NCBI GenBank assembly: GCA_963931865.1
Contig: OZ007505.1
Coordinates: forward strand, 15,218,034-15,282,033
Length of the DNA stretch: 64,000 nt
Direction: 5' to 3'
Origin: Axinella damicornis
Taxonomy: Eukaryota > Porifera > Demospongiae > Axinellida > Axinellidae
The stretch's first letter is position 1; each line of letters opens with the position of its first letter. Below are positions 32,204-42,712 of this stretch, one piece after another. Made by a program: the position numbers and the translations under genes. The notes beneath the pieces are model-generated. The model did not search any database. It was not told the DNA's origin and was given only the letters and a program-made list of their open reading frames with translations.

Positions 32204-33714
32204 GGGACTACACTGCGCAGTGGACATACATAAAATACAGCTGTTTGTAATAGGGCATGCTCCCTAACTATATCCGATGAACACAGAAAAGAGTTTACAT
32301 GGCACAGCCATCCCGAGAGCTTCCACAGCAGAGGACATGGTGTTTGCAGTGAACACTCCTCCCGTACACACAATATGAAACAATGGCCTGTGAGACAATG
32401 AGAGATCATGTGAACATCAATTCAGTATGTGAGGTCATGTGAGTCTCATGTTATACACTACAGTTGCATATACATGGTCACATGTCGGTCACATGATCCT
32501 CATACCTCTATTATACTCTGTGCATCCCGGCTCTTCCCCTTTCGACTGCAGCCAGGAATGACAAAACCAATATCAATCTGGGGGTGTAATAACAAAATGA
32601 ATCACAGTATCCTCTGTTTGGTTTGGAATGAGCTGCAATACTAGCTTGCGCTACCAGTGAGTTGCAACCGGTTGCAACGACTACCAGGAGTATGGTTGCC
32701 CCCAAATGATTAGTATCCTCTGTTTGGTTTAGATATATATATTGCTGTAATCAATATCCCATTTCCACAATCAGCTGTAGGTCACCAGGACAACTGCATA
32801 ATATACTTCCTGTACCCCAAGGGGAACATATTCTTGGGGTAACCAATATATTACTCACTCACCAAATGTTCCAAACTTCCATATTTTTGTTGCACAGTGT
32901 AGTGTGTGTGAGGAGTTTGGACCATTTCATCCTGCCAGGGTGGGGAGGGATTGAAGTGTGGATAGACTCCACTCAGGAGTAGGTTATGCACCGAGTGTGC
33001 GGTTAACCTGAGACACAGGCAAGGTTTTAGTCACATACATCACCTCGTATCCGGACGAGTGAGCAGAACACAAATCTGATCATAGAGTTACACACAGAGA
33101 ACCCCCTATTTGGGAGCTGGGAATAAGACACCACACACAAGGAGGTTACATGCAAAACCCACACTGGGTGGAGTCCATCTGACTTACACAGCTTCGTTCG
33201 TCAGTGCAAATTGCTGCATAGCGGTGGCTATCTCTCCTCCCCATTCTCTATCAGACTTCACTTATCTTCTGCCAGAAGGACAGAATGGAGTCACAGCAAC
33301 AACCTCGGCCTCGTTCCCAGACGCCAAGCCTTTTTGAACTTATTCCCAAGCGGCATGGGGTCTGGGCACTGTACAGAACAGCATTCGAAGTCAACTACTG
33401 GGATTACAAACCATAGACATTGGAGGTGAGTTTCATAGCTTGCAATTTATACCCTAGATACCGGTATGGTTCCCATTGGTTTTCATTCTCAAAACTTCAC
33501 ACAAAACTGCACACAGCCATGCTTTCAGCATTCGTGACTCTAACCGCACCCACGCGTTAACAAATATGTGATCAAGATGATCGTTCGGGCACTGGTAACC
33601 CGCTCTAGCAGAAAACAGTTACTCAGCCTTGATCAATGGAATTCGAGGCTATACAAGGTAAGAGCACTGTTTTCTACGCTTAAAACTAGAGAAATGGCCA
33701 CCCGGCTCCAATCA

Positions 33715-33998
33715 TAGTCTCGCGGGGCCAGACCCAGACGGAAGGGAGGGTCTGGTCAAGTTGCAACGACACTCTTGTTCTGCACAGTCAGCACATAGAC
33801 CATTCTTCACGTACCTGTTACTAGTAACTACCACTGTTTTTGATGATAAGTACAGGTGTGAACTCATTTGCTTAAACCCACGAAGCGGTATCGCTGCCTT
33901 GATTGCATACCTAACACGCATGTGTCAAAAACAAATTGGTAATTGCAACTTGACCATACAGACCCTCCCTTCCGTGTGGGTCTGGCCCCGCGAGACTA
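33715..33998. mobile_element. 284-bp hairpin element, TAGTCTCG type, 9-bp TSD
   Basis: TAGTCTCGCGGGGCCAGACCC pairs with the complementary right end (the first 20 bases match). The arms continue through GGGAGGGTCTGG and TTGCAACTTGACC. The flanks are CTCCAATCA and CTCCAACCA (8 of 9). The interior has no recognised gene. Confidence 0.85.
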
Positions 33999-34464
33999 CT
34001 CCAACCAAGGGCCCGGCTATTCACGGATAAACCCAGACATGGCCATGCTGTTTGCACCCTTAATTGCCGGAAGTCACATGATGAAGCTGAAAGTCTCATG
34101 ATTGCATATGGCGTCACTGGGTTAATTGAATCATGCACCATGCAGATCCGGCCCCAGATCCCTCCCTACAGTGGCTCTAGCTCTCCGCTTCCTTTCACGA
34201 GCACAATCATGATAAGGCAAAGACTTCATGCATCATCATTACAGTGCTATGTGGTGTGTTGTGCAGGCACAAACCACACCCACAATTATCCACTTTGCAC
34301 AAAATCTCACCTACTACACACTCCCATCTCTCACCTATACACTTCCGGCAATGCATGCACTAGTCATAATCCCGAGGCAGAAGCTGGGCCCTCTTGCACT
34401 CACAGAGGAGGGTCTGGTGTCTCAGATTTGTCCCGCTGCAACAACAATCAAATCCACATACACT

Positions 34465-34545
34465 TTCCCTCTCCTCTCCTTCTCCTCCCTTCCCCTCTCC
34501 TTCTCCTCCTCCTCCCTTCCCCTCTCCTTCTCCTCCCTTCCCCCT
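34465..34545. repeat. Pyrimidine tract (CCTCTCCTT)n
   Basis: Imperfect repeats of CTCCTTCTCCTCCCTTCCCC lie directly beside the candidate coiled-coil exon, on its intron side. Confidence 0.85.
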
Positions 34546-34548
34546 TAC

Positions 34549-34642
34549 CTGCCATGGAGACAGAACTCAAGCCCATGTCGATCTCCTCCCTCAGTTCATG
34601 CTCCACCATCCTCAACTCCTCACTCAGGTGATGCAGTGTCTT
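34549..34642 (-). CDS. Candidate internal exon, coiled-coil-like
   Basis: On the minus strand CTGCAG precedes AAGACACTGCATC and the exon ends GCAG|GTAAGG. The 94-nt exon reads KTLHHLSEELRMVEHELREE then IDMGLSSVSMA, a heptad-like, charged helix. Acceptor, pyrimidine tract and donor are all good. I could not find neighbouring exons with certainty, and the protein is not identified. Confidence 0.5.
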
Positions 34643-34767
34643 CTGCAGTGAGAAGAACGGGAGGGAGATAAATTTGAACAGGCAACAGAGTGAAGTCAAC
34701 AGAACTACTCCGTGCAACTCCCCCTAATTGTACATACATATTTTCATTCACTAAAGTTGCCTGCTTA

Positions 34768-35070
34768 ACACCCCCCCAGGCTCCCACCCCCATCCCCATG
34801 CACCCACCCACCAGCCCCACCCCCCAGGCTCCCACCCCCATACACCCACCAGCCCCACCCCCATGCACCCACCCACCAGCCCCACCCCCATGCACCCTGG
34901 GGGGGTGGGAGCCTGGGGGGGTGGGGGTGGGAGCCTGGGGGGGTTGGGAGCCTTGGGGGGTGGGTGCATGGGGGTGGGGCTGGTGGGTGTATGGGGGTGG
35001 GAGCCTGGGGGGTGGGGCTGGTGGGTGGGTGCATGGGGATGGGGGTGGGAGCCTGGGGGGGTGGGAGCCA
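34768..35070. repeat. C/G-rich palindromic minisatellite, ~300 bp
   Basis: Units such as CCCCCCAGGCTCCCACCCCC and CATGCACCCACCCACC run to about 34905, then the complement runs back in mirrored order. The whole region can fold as a hairpin, and both strands carry many G-runs suitable for quadruplexes. Frames across it are artefacts. Confidence 0.92.
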
Positions 35071-35129
35071 AGCCGAAGGACGGTCTTCCCGATCCCAGGG
35101 TGTCGTTATCTTCTTGTCTGCCCTCGCAG

Positions 35130-35203
35130 GCAATCGCTCTTGCGAACAATGAAGTGGAGAAGGTGACGAGCGATACAGGCAAGCAGCGTGGTCAATACAG
35201 GAG
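35130..35203 (+). CDS. Candidate internal exon, unknown protein
   Basis: CCTCGCAG precedes GCAATCGCTCTTGCGAAC and the exon ends AGGAG|GTGAGA. It is 74 nt, phase 0 in and phase 2 out. It encodes AIALANNEVEKVTSDTGKQR then GQYRR. The KRG-x-Y-like ending reminds me of transposase-derived proteins in invertebrates, but this is weak. Neighbouring exons were not found. Confidence 0.45.
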
Positions 35204-36304
35204 GTGAGACGAACTACTTTTGAGCGTTGCGTGGCTCCCTCTCACATATCAGCATTTCTCCAGCTGCTGCCTCCCATATTTCTTTGTACACATGGTAGCC
35301 TCGAATACAACAGACTGTTTCGAACTTCTCCATGCCAGATCGCTCGAATTTCTTGGCGTCGCAAATGTATACGTGTTAAAAATGTTTCGTGTTAAAAAAT
35401 TTTCGTTGCCCGGATGGGCTACGAAAATATTTTAACACGAAAATATTTCACATGAAATATTTTCAACTCGAATAATTCTCAATTTACGGTACCTGATAAT
35501 TATGGTTACAACTTAATAAGCTTTTCCAAATACTTGAGATTGCTATACTATTCACAAACCACGGAAGCAGCAAGTATGCATCGATCATTCCTGAGAAGAG
35601 CAGATTTGTGCATGACCACTGCAACATACACATCCAAATACAACTGTATTTGACAATGACTATAGCAATTAGCTATCATAATTGCAATTTGATTACCATT
35701 ATTCATAGTGTCCCATTCTGGTTCTGTATATAAAGCAAGCGGGTTGCTTTATTCTTGCTCTGCATGAGTGCCTGGTTGCAGGTTAATGCTGCAGTGGGCC
35801 TGATACTGTTGGTTATTGATATAATAATGTTGTGAGTACCTCATGGGATGCGTACCCTTCACAGGAGTCACAGGACAGACTGTAGTGTCATATTGGCACT
35901 AGCATGCAGCCATAAGTTTGTACAGTAGCATGGTACCGTGCTGTAGCTTAAAAATGTTTTATTGAGAAACCCGGTAGTTAAGTGTCACTGTGACGTACTA
36001 GCGTTTAGTGTGTCAGCATCTGCAAGGGGCATCCTGAACCACTGATTGTTGTGAGTACCACATGGGATGCATACCCAGCAGTTCAACAGATCTAGAAGTC
36101 ACAGGACAGAATGTAGTGTCACAAGCAGCCATACAATAACTAAGTTTGTAAAGAAGCATGGTACCATGCTGTAGCTTATTGAGAAACCCTATAGTTAAGT
36201 GTCACTGTGACGTACTGTACGTGTCAGCATCTGCAAGCGGCATCCTGAAGCAATAAATCGCTGTGCAGCATAATGATCTGTCATACACCAAGGCTGCAAT
36301 GCTC

Positions 36305-36560
36305 ATTAGAACTCTTTAATACCTAACGTTGCATATCTGCAACATACTTTCAGCTTCATGATGTCACATCCGGCAATGTCCTTGGGAGATATAGGTTCTG
36401 CGTGAGCAGAAAGGGCAGGACATGGGGAGGTTGGTGGGTGCTCCCGAAGGGCATGTCCGTGTCTGGGCTCCACGGTAGAAAGGTCTTGGTTGGCACTGTA
36501 TATGCTTAGTATAGCTGAAATTATCTGTGTGAGCAGTTTTGAGCCCAGCAATGCCAGGCA
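36305..36560 (-). other. Open frames of unclear status
   Basis: Two overlapping minus-strand frames of 65-81 codons are free of low-complexity sequence and one is Cys-rich (MSCPFCSRRTYISQGHC). No family, start context or splice structure convinced me. Possibly a terminal exon. Confidence 0.2.
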
Positions 36561-37331
36561 ACAGAAATTAGGGTAATATGTTTAAGTGTTCTAGAGACCG
36601 AAAATGACCTCGAGAAAAACTTGGTCTTTAAGGCATTCATGCACATTTGCAAGTATTGGGAATGGGAAAGTGCAAAACTGGGAAAGAGAAAGGGGAAGTG
36701 GGTGTGGAATAAGAATAGGGTTGTGGAGCTGTTACGTAGGTTGGAATCATGACTGCGACATCCACCAAGATTGTGACTCCATAAACAAGGAACGTAGTCC
36801 ATTGCACACCTTTTATCACTCGATCCATCTCACACACAGCTACCCCACCTTATTTACCTATATATATGGCAGTTCCACCCCCTTGTCTTTTTTATTTATT
36901 TTAACCCACGTATGGTCACCTCTACCACATCTATCACATCTATCCCGTTGGCTCTCACATTTATGGGTGTTCAAATAATTACGTACTTCTCTTAGGCATG
37001 ATGTTGCTTCCAGTTACTTGTTATTGTGAGGCTATAATATATCTCTGCTTGCTGATGGAAACTGTATGACTTCTGAAGCAACATGCAAGTGTAAACCGTC
37101 AAACTACCGTTATCTGAGTAGGCTGTTTACAACAAACTGTAGCTACAAGTCACACAATGACAAGTACTTTTGAACCTATGTAGCAACAGTGTTTCAAGAA
37201 GACTCCCAGTGTCATGAATAACCATCGCGAAAGTACCGAACCAAAAAGTCGCCAAACCGCCAAAATCGTTTTTCTTTGTCAGCACCGTACATACTTTTCT
37301 CATTATACATGTATTATGTGGAAAGATACGT

Positions 37332-37803
37332 ACCGTATAGCGGGAAATTTTGCGCGGCTCAATTTTCGCGATCGGATACCTACTCACGAAAATTTGAACC
37401 GCGCAAAAATTTGTTCCGCGAGTATTTTGCCACCTGGAGTAGCTAGCTATGTCTCTCTAGCACTACTTCCAGCCTGTAAAAGTACTGCCATCCCTCTTAT
37501 CGAACACCGCCAGTCGCACAGTTGCTAACAAACTGAGCCAGCAATTAGCTGCATATCGCATGCAGGCGGCACTGATCGCCATAGGCTTCCCTTTATGGCA
37601 ATGCACAAGCAGCCTCTTACCTTCGCTTCCACGTTGAAGTGCATGCTGTATTCTCCCAGTTGTACACGTGCATGTGAAGAGTAGAGGGTGTGGTCATAGG
37701 TCGTGACCCTTTGTCGCGAAATTAATATCGCGAAAACTTCGTAAGAACGGATTTTAGGAAGATTCGCGAAAATTTGGACCTGCGAAAATTTCCCACTATA
37801 CGG
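37332..37803. mobile_element. ~470-bp MITE, TA-flanked
   Basis: The left end CCGTATAGCGGGAAATTTT pairs with the right end AAATTTCCCACTATACGG, with TA on both sides. The interior has further short inverted CGAAAATT blocks. No gene. Confidence 0.82.
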
Positions 37804-37900
37804 TATGTAAGATGGACCAGGGGTTGTATACTGAACTGTTTTATGCCATCATCCCTGCTTGTTTTCTTACTTTCTGCTGTCCTGCTAGCATACTTTTTGG
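37803..37900 (+). repeat. Half copy of the 22.2-22.5 kb palindromic element
   Basis: GGTTGTATACTGAACTGTTTT, CATCATCCCTGCTTGTTTTC and TTACTTTCTGC follow the right arm of the palindrome at 22.4 kb, with about 80 percent visible similarity. Confidence 0.65.
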
Positions 37901-38046
37901 TTGAGCAATTGTGCCCCCCCCCCCCTCGCTATACAACTGCAATTACTGCTTGATATTTCCTTTGGAAGGCTCCAGGTTCAGAAGGAGGCCTACCCATTTG
38001 TGATATTATACCTAACTAATTATGACATTGTTATTTAGTTCTCGTG

Positions 38047-38090
38047 CTCAGTGGGTCCTGTGGTTTAGTGGTAACTAAAAACCTTAAATT
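38047..38090 (+). ncRNA. Possible tRNA-derived SINE head
   Basis: CCTGTGGTTTAGTGGTAACT resembles an A box of tRNA-Glu/Gly type. A clear B box (GGTTCGAATCC) is absent downstream, so it is at best a decayed SINE promoter. Confidence 0.25.
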
Positions 38091-38345
38091 GTGGAATCCG
38101 AATAAGAGACAAGACTGACAGGAAGTGATAGTACGTAATCACTTCCAGGCTTTCTGATGAGAGTCATCTCCATTGGGTAGGATCCTAGATGGGGCACAGT
38201 AAGCCAAGGGCCAGTCATGAGACAGAACAAACTGGCATGAATGTGAATAGAATGAAATGGTGCACATGTCGTGAGAGCTTTGGCAGGAAAAGAGGCAAAG
38301 GGCCAGCCGGGAGACAGAACAGACTAGGGAAGTGAAACCCCAATA

Positions 38346-38920
38346 AGCTTAAGGTTACGGGCTCATCGCGCGGTGGGCGTGGCCAGACAAATTGTTCAAC
38401 CCCATTTTTCTCGCGCAGAAAGTAAGCTAGGGAAATCAAACTTACTCAACACAAAGCAGGGAGGGTAGTCAACATGCAGACTAAACATCATTTTAGCAGC
38501 TCACACTGTAGCCGTTGTACGCTGGTTAAATCAATTCCAGCAAACTATTCACCAAAATCTCCAGCGCGAAGACCACCAGCAACTTGATTCTGCTGTTGGG
38601 AGACATGCCATAGGAAGCTCTAGGGCAGGATGGAAGCGTTTTGTGGCTAGGTTGAACTGCCTTTGAAAGAACGACCCTTGAGTGCGAATAACCGCCATCT
38701 TGATTCCCCTCTTTGGAATACAGCATCGTATAACTTCGGAACGGTCATCAGTATTTACAAAAACGATTCGTCCGGCACTTTCTATACTGTTCGTGTCTAT
38801 TTCAAACGATCTTCCAAGGATCACACAGCATTATTTTTGGTGACAAAAAAACTATGAAATAGAGCTTAATTAAGTATACGGTGCGTGTATCCGCGCGCAG
38901 GGATCCCGTAACCTTAAACG
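38346..38920. mobile_element. ~575-bp TIR element
   Basis: Left CTTAAGGTTACGGGCTCATCG pairs with right GATCCCGTAACCTTAAAC (core TTAAGGTTACGGG). GCGCGCAG/CGCGCGG blocks lie just inside. A related end, TTAAGGTTACAGGATACACG, occurs at 44142. No gene. Confidence 0.72.
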
Positions 38921-39328
38921 ACATAACCAGACATTTTAATCAGCATGTCAATAATTATCACTTGGTGATGGGAATTTGGAAAGAGTACATGAGAAGGGGA
39001 AGAGGACAGTGAACTACAATAACCAGGTGGACGTGCACCTAGGTTGTCTCATAGCCAACACTGACTATGACATACCAACGGACAATGTCGGGGCACATAT
39101 CAGTCACTGGTGATATGAAAAGTAAGGGAAATGGCTATGGGGTCGTGTCAGCTAGCAAACGGTTGGCAGGTGACTGTAGCATCTTTGAACCAGTATCAAT
39201 ACACTCCATCGCAGCATTCAGTGTATCTGCACTGGACCAGGTCTTAGTATAGCCACTTCACGATCATTGCTGGGTATATTAATGTCTGCATGTCTTTCCC
39301 CGCAGACAGAGAATTTACATTATGCAAC

Positions 39329-39330
<2 letters not shown>

Positions 39331-39360
<30 letters not shown>
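39331..39360. repeat. Poly-C tract (30 bp)
   Basis: An uninterrupted C run. Confidence 0.95.
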
Positions 39361-40913
39361 AGGGAATGCTGCCTGAGCAACTTCACGCTGCACCCTACAG
39401 TGATGATGAGCAAGAACTGAAGAATGTGGACAAACATAAAAGCTCAAGAAAGAAATGCGAGGGTAGGACTCATGAATTCACTGAGAAAACATACATCGGC
39501 ACGCCAAGCTCAAGAAATGAGTTCTACTACTAGTAGCTATCCTTTCATGTACATGAGAAAAATGTACTTTTTGCCCATAACTATCTCATTTTCAACTTTG
39601 AACCTTGCAGTCAAAATTTGGAAGTCCGTGACATTATGCAATTATACTATAGTCTCACTGGTAAAAATGGGGTGCTAATTAATTCGCATGCTTTGGAATA
39701 GCAGCATCCTGTTGGGGTGCTACAGTGGTTTCCATGGTAACCTTTTATAAACCAGGATTTCCATGGAAACTGAATTGATCTCTGTGTTTACTTTTGTGCC
39801 TTGCCATGTTTGATTGTAATCATTGTACCAGACTCCACAAGACAGCTAATCATACACAAAGCATGTAAACTATCTGATAGTAGAGCACTCTATTATCTTT
39901 TGTAAAACTAGGGAGATGGTGATCGATGTCATCATGGCCGGGGTGAGCTTGAGCCTGCATGAATGCTGTGGTACATGTCATGTGGTCTAAGATAATATCA
40001 CATGCATCTGAATTCAAGTTCGTAGTTCATCATCGCCGTGCAAAAGTTGCAGGCAGGTTCTCCACCTTGGGATGACCACAGTCCTGCAGCCCGTGCGGCG
40101 CAACATTTATGATTTTCCTCTTGCATAATTATTATAGCTATATTTGAAGTTTACGGTCATACACTAATCATAAACGGACACCTCACAGACATCACGGTTC
40201 AAGGGCTCGCTCGCTCCGGTGAGGAAGTCTGGATTAGCTAGAGGCTAACTACTATATAGAGTGCATCATTTGCAAGAGGACATTCAATGTAACCTTTTTT
40301 GTTACCTACGAGGGTTTACGGGCTTGGAGAAGGCAGAGCATATTTCAACCACGCAGTTCCCCCAGAACCGACGCCTTGTGTCCCGATGGACAGCAATCAA
40401 ATGTTCAGCAATCAGTCTTCAAACTTGTCACATGTAGCTTAATTTATGCTGACTCCCGAGGCTATAGCTCATCACATTGACTCATAGCATAATAATTATT
40501 GATGATTGAAAATCAACCAATAAACTGCTCTTGCATTACTGCATGTGGTGATGTCTTAATTGGCGGTTCGTGTTTAGTTGTTCCAAATTGGCTGTATCTA
40601 CTGCTCTGGTGTTGCCCGTGCAACTCCAAGACCACACCAGGAGTCATTAGAGCATGATGCATTGGGAATTCCATCCATTCTTGAAAACAGGATGCCATGC
40701 ACATATGCCACCAGGAGCGCTTGAGCCGGCGAAGGCGGCGCTCCTGATGCCACACAGTGTCTGTAAAGTAGGTCAAACTAAGGTTGTAAACATCCCACTG
40801 AGTATTGTTATCTCATCCCACTGAGTATCTCATGCATCCCACTGAGTATTGTTATCCACACTGGAAACTTGTGTCGACGGTAATCCTACATAATAATATT
40901 ATTATGTACTCCC

Positions 40914-41111
40914 CTACAAATAAACAGAGACGTACACACAACAAGGAACTCTAATACAGGAACTATAAGATAATTTTAAGGCATATTTACACAGGATAAT
41001 TATATTGAACAAGTAGTTCCTTAGTCTAGTTTTGAAAGAGTAAAGGGATGGGGCAATAGCTATGTCAAAGGGAAGCTCATTCCATACAACGGAACAATGT
41101 ACAAAAAACAA
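40914..41111 (-). pseudogene. LINE C-terminal fragment
   Basis: The minus-strand frame reads SVVWNELPFDIAIAPSLYSF followed by KTRLRNYLF, the usual end of CR1/jockey-like reverse-transcriptase proteins. It comes from a different copy than the adjacent longer fragment, whose own end lies at 41227. Confidence 0.7.
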
Positions 41112-41226
41112 GAATAATAATTATTATCTTAACCCGCACAGTACATTTTTTTTTCTATGAAACTTCTGTTGGATAATACAACAAGGATACACAAATAGCT
41201 GCACTAATAAGTAGTGTACCCTACTA

Positions 41227-42428
41227 CTAGGTAAACAACGAAAGATTATATTTAAAGGAGGTAAATGAAGGGGAGGAAACAACATAATCTGGTAACGTAT
41301 TCCAATTTGAAATAGAGTTAGGTATAAAGGAATGCAAATATGAATTAGTATGTGCAAATGGTTGATATAATAAATGTGAACGAGGATTGTGGGATAAAGC
41401 GCTGCTAGGTACAACAACATCAGGGGGAAAGTACAACAGCCCGTGGACTATCTTATACACATAGCACAGCCTTGTGTGCAGTCTACGCTGTGCAAGTGAA
41501 GGTAGATCAAGCATGTCCAAAAGCTCATGGTAGCCAGCATCCCAATTTTTAGTGCAAATTCTACTCGCAAATTGCTGGGTTTTCTCAAGCATGGCTATGT
41601 CTTTCTGCAAGTAAGGAGACCACACTGGAGCAGCATATTCTAGATGTGGTACCAGGGATACATATAACTGATGTAAAGTTGCCACATCTGAGTGCCCGTA
41701 AAAACGCCTATACACAAGACCCAGAATACGTCTCGCCTTGGAGCATATATTGTTAATGTGAGTGGTCCAGGAGAGATCAGATGTTATTAGCAAACCAAGA
41801 GATTTAAAAGTGGGTGTTACTTCCAGTGGGGATCCATATAGAGAAATGGAGGGGTTCGGGTTTATATGTCGCTTTTTCCTCGACACTAGCATAAATTTAC
41901 ATTTGGCGACGTTAAACGTCAAGTAGTTAGCTGAGGCATAAGTTTCTAGAGCGTCGACATCTCTCTGAAGGAGTTTAAGGTCCACAGGTAGTGAGATGGG
42001 GCGGTATAGAAGAATGTCGTCTGCATAGAGAACAATCTTTGAGCCATCAGATAGGCTGACATCTGCAATATAATTATATGAGGAACAACAAGGGATGGAA
42101 CCTTGGGGTACACCTGACACAACACTCGTGGGCAGGGAGGATGCACCGTTCACCACTACACACTGCTTGCGGTCTGCCAGGTAATTATGTATCCACTGGA
42201 CAATGTGAGGGTTAATTCCACGTTGACAAAGCTTAGTAAGTAATGACTGATGAGGGACAGAGTCAAAGGCTTTGCAAAAGTCAAAAATACTGCTCGTATT
42301 TCCTTTCCATCCTCGATCTGCTGGAACCAATCGTGTGTGGTGGACAACAATGCAGAGACAGAGGATTTGGCAGCTTGGAATCCCCATTGGCAGTTAGACA
42401 GTGGACAGTGCTCTCTAAGATGGTCCGA
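41227..42428 (-). pseudogene. LINE reverse transcriptase, 5'-truncated
   Basis: The frame begins with CQWGFQAAKSSVSALLS (42428-42300). It shifts by one base near 42290 into DFCKAFDSVPHQSLLTKL, then GVPQGS and VLYADDILLYRPI, so the RT palm motifs and the YADD catalytic pair are present. It continues LLITSDLSWTTHINNICSKA to SFTSFKYNLSLFT. The same family as the split copy at 0.3-3.6 kb. The endonuclease and N-terminus are missing. The single frameshift inactivates it. Confidence 0.85.
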
Positions 42429-42633
42429 GATTAATACATAGCGGCTTTCTCACCGGTAATTTGCCGAGGCCCTTACTCCCAGGTTGGGTCTGGGAACGTA
42501 CTAGACTAGGGAACCCCATACGTCAACCGCCGGATAACCGTTTGCATTGACATATACCCATTTCGGCTGCGTAATCGCGAATGCCAAGCAATAGCGCTAT
42601 GGAGCAACAATGTTAACTTAATTACAACTGAGT

Positions 42634-42643
42634 CTATATAATA
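42634..42643 (+). promoter_or_regulatory. TATA-like box upstream of the receptor gene
   Basis: CTATATAATA lies about 70 bp upstream of the signal-peptide ATG at 42713, a spacing compatible with a core promoter and short leader. Confidence 0.45.
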
Positions 42644-42712
42644 TGCATGCGCGTGCAGTAGCATTGTGCATACTGCATACACGTCCCCAATCTCAAGATC
42701 GGCAGCCAAAGC

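Noticed and set aside
34620..35182. Gly/Trp-rich and Pro/His-rich frames of up to 158 codons
   Set aside because: They are translations of the palindromic G/C minisatellite. Only the short spliced exon at 35130-35203 looks protein-coding.
38047..38120. Functional tRNA gene
   Set aside because: Only an A-box-like string is present. No B box, acceptor stem or anticodon arm can be folded.
40513..40776. Minus-strand 87-codon basic frame
   Set aside because: It contains RRLRRLKRSWW but matches no LINE or host motif that I know and has no gene context.
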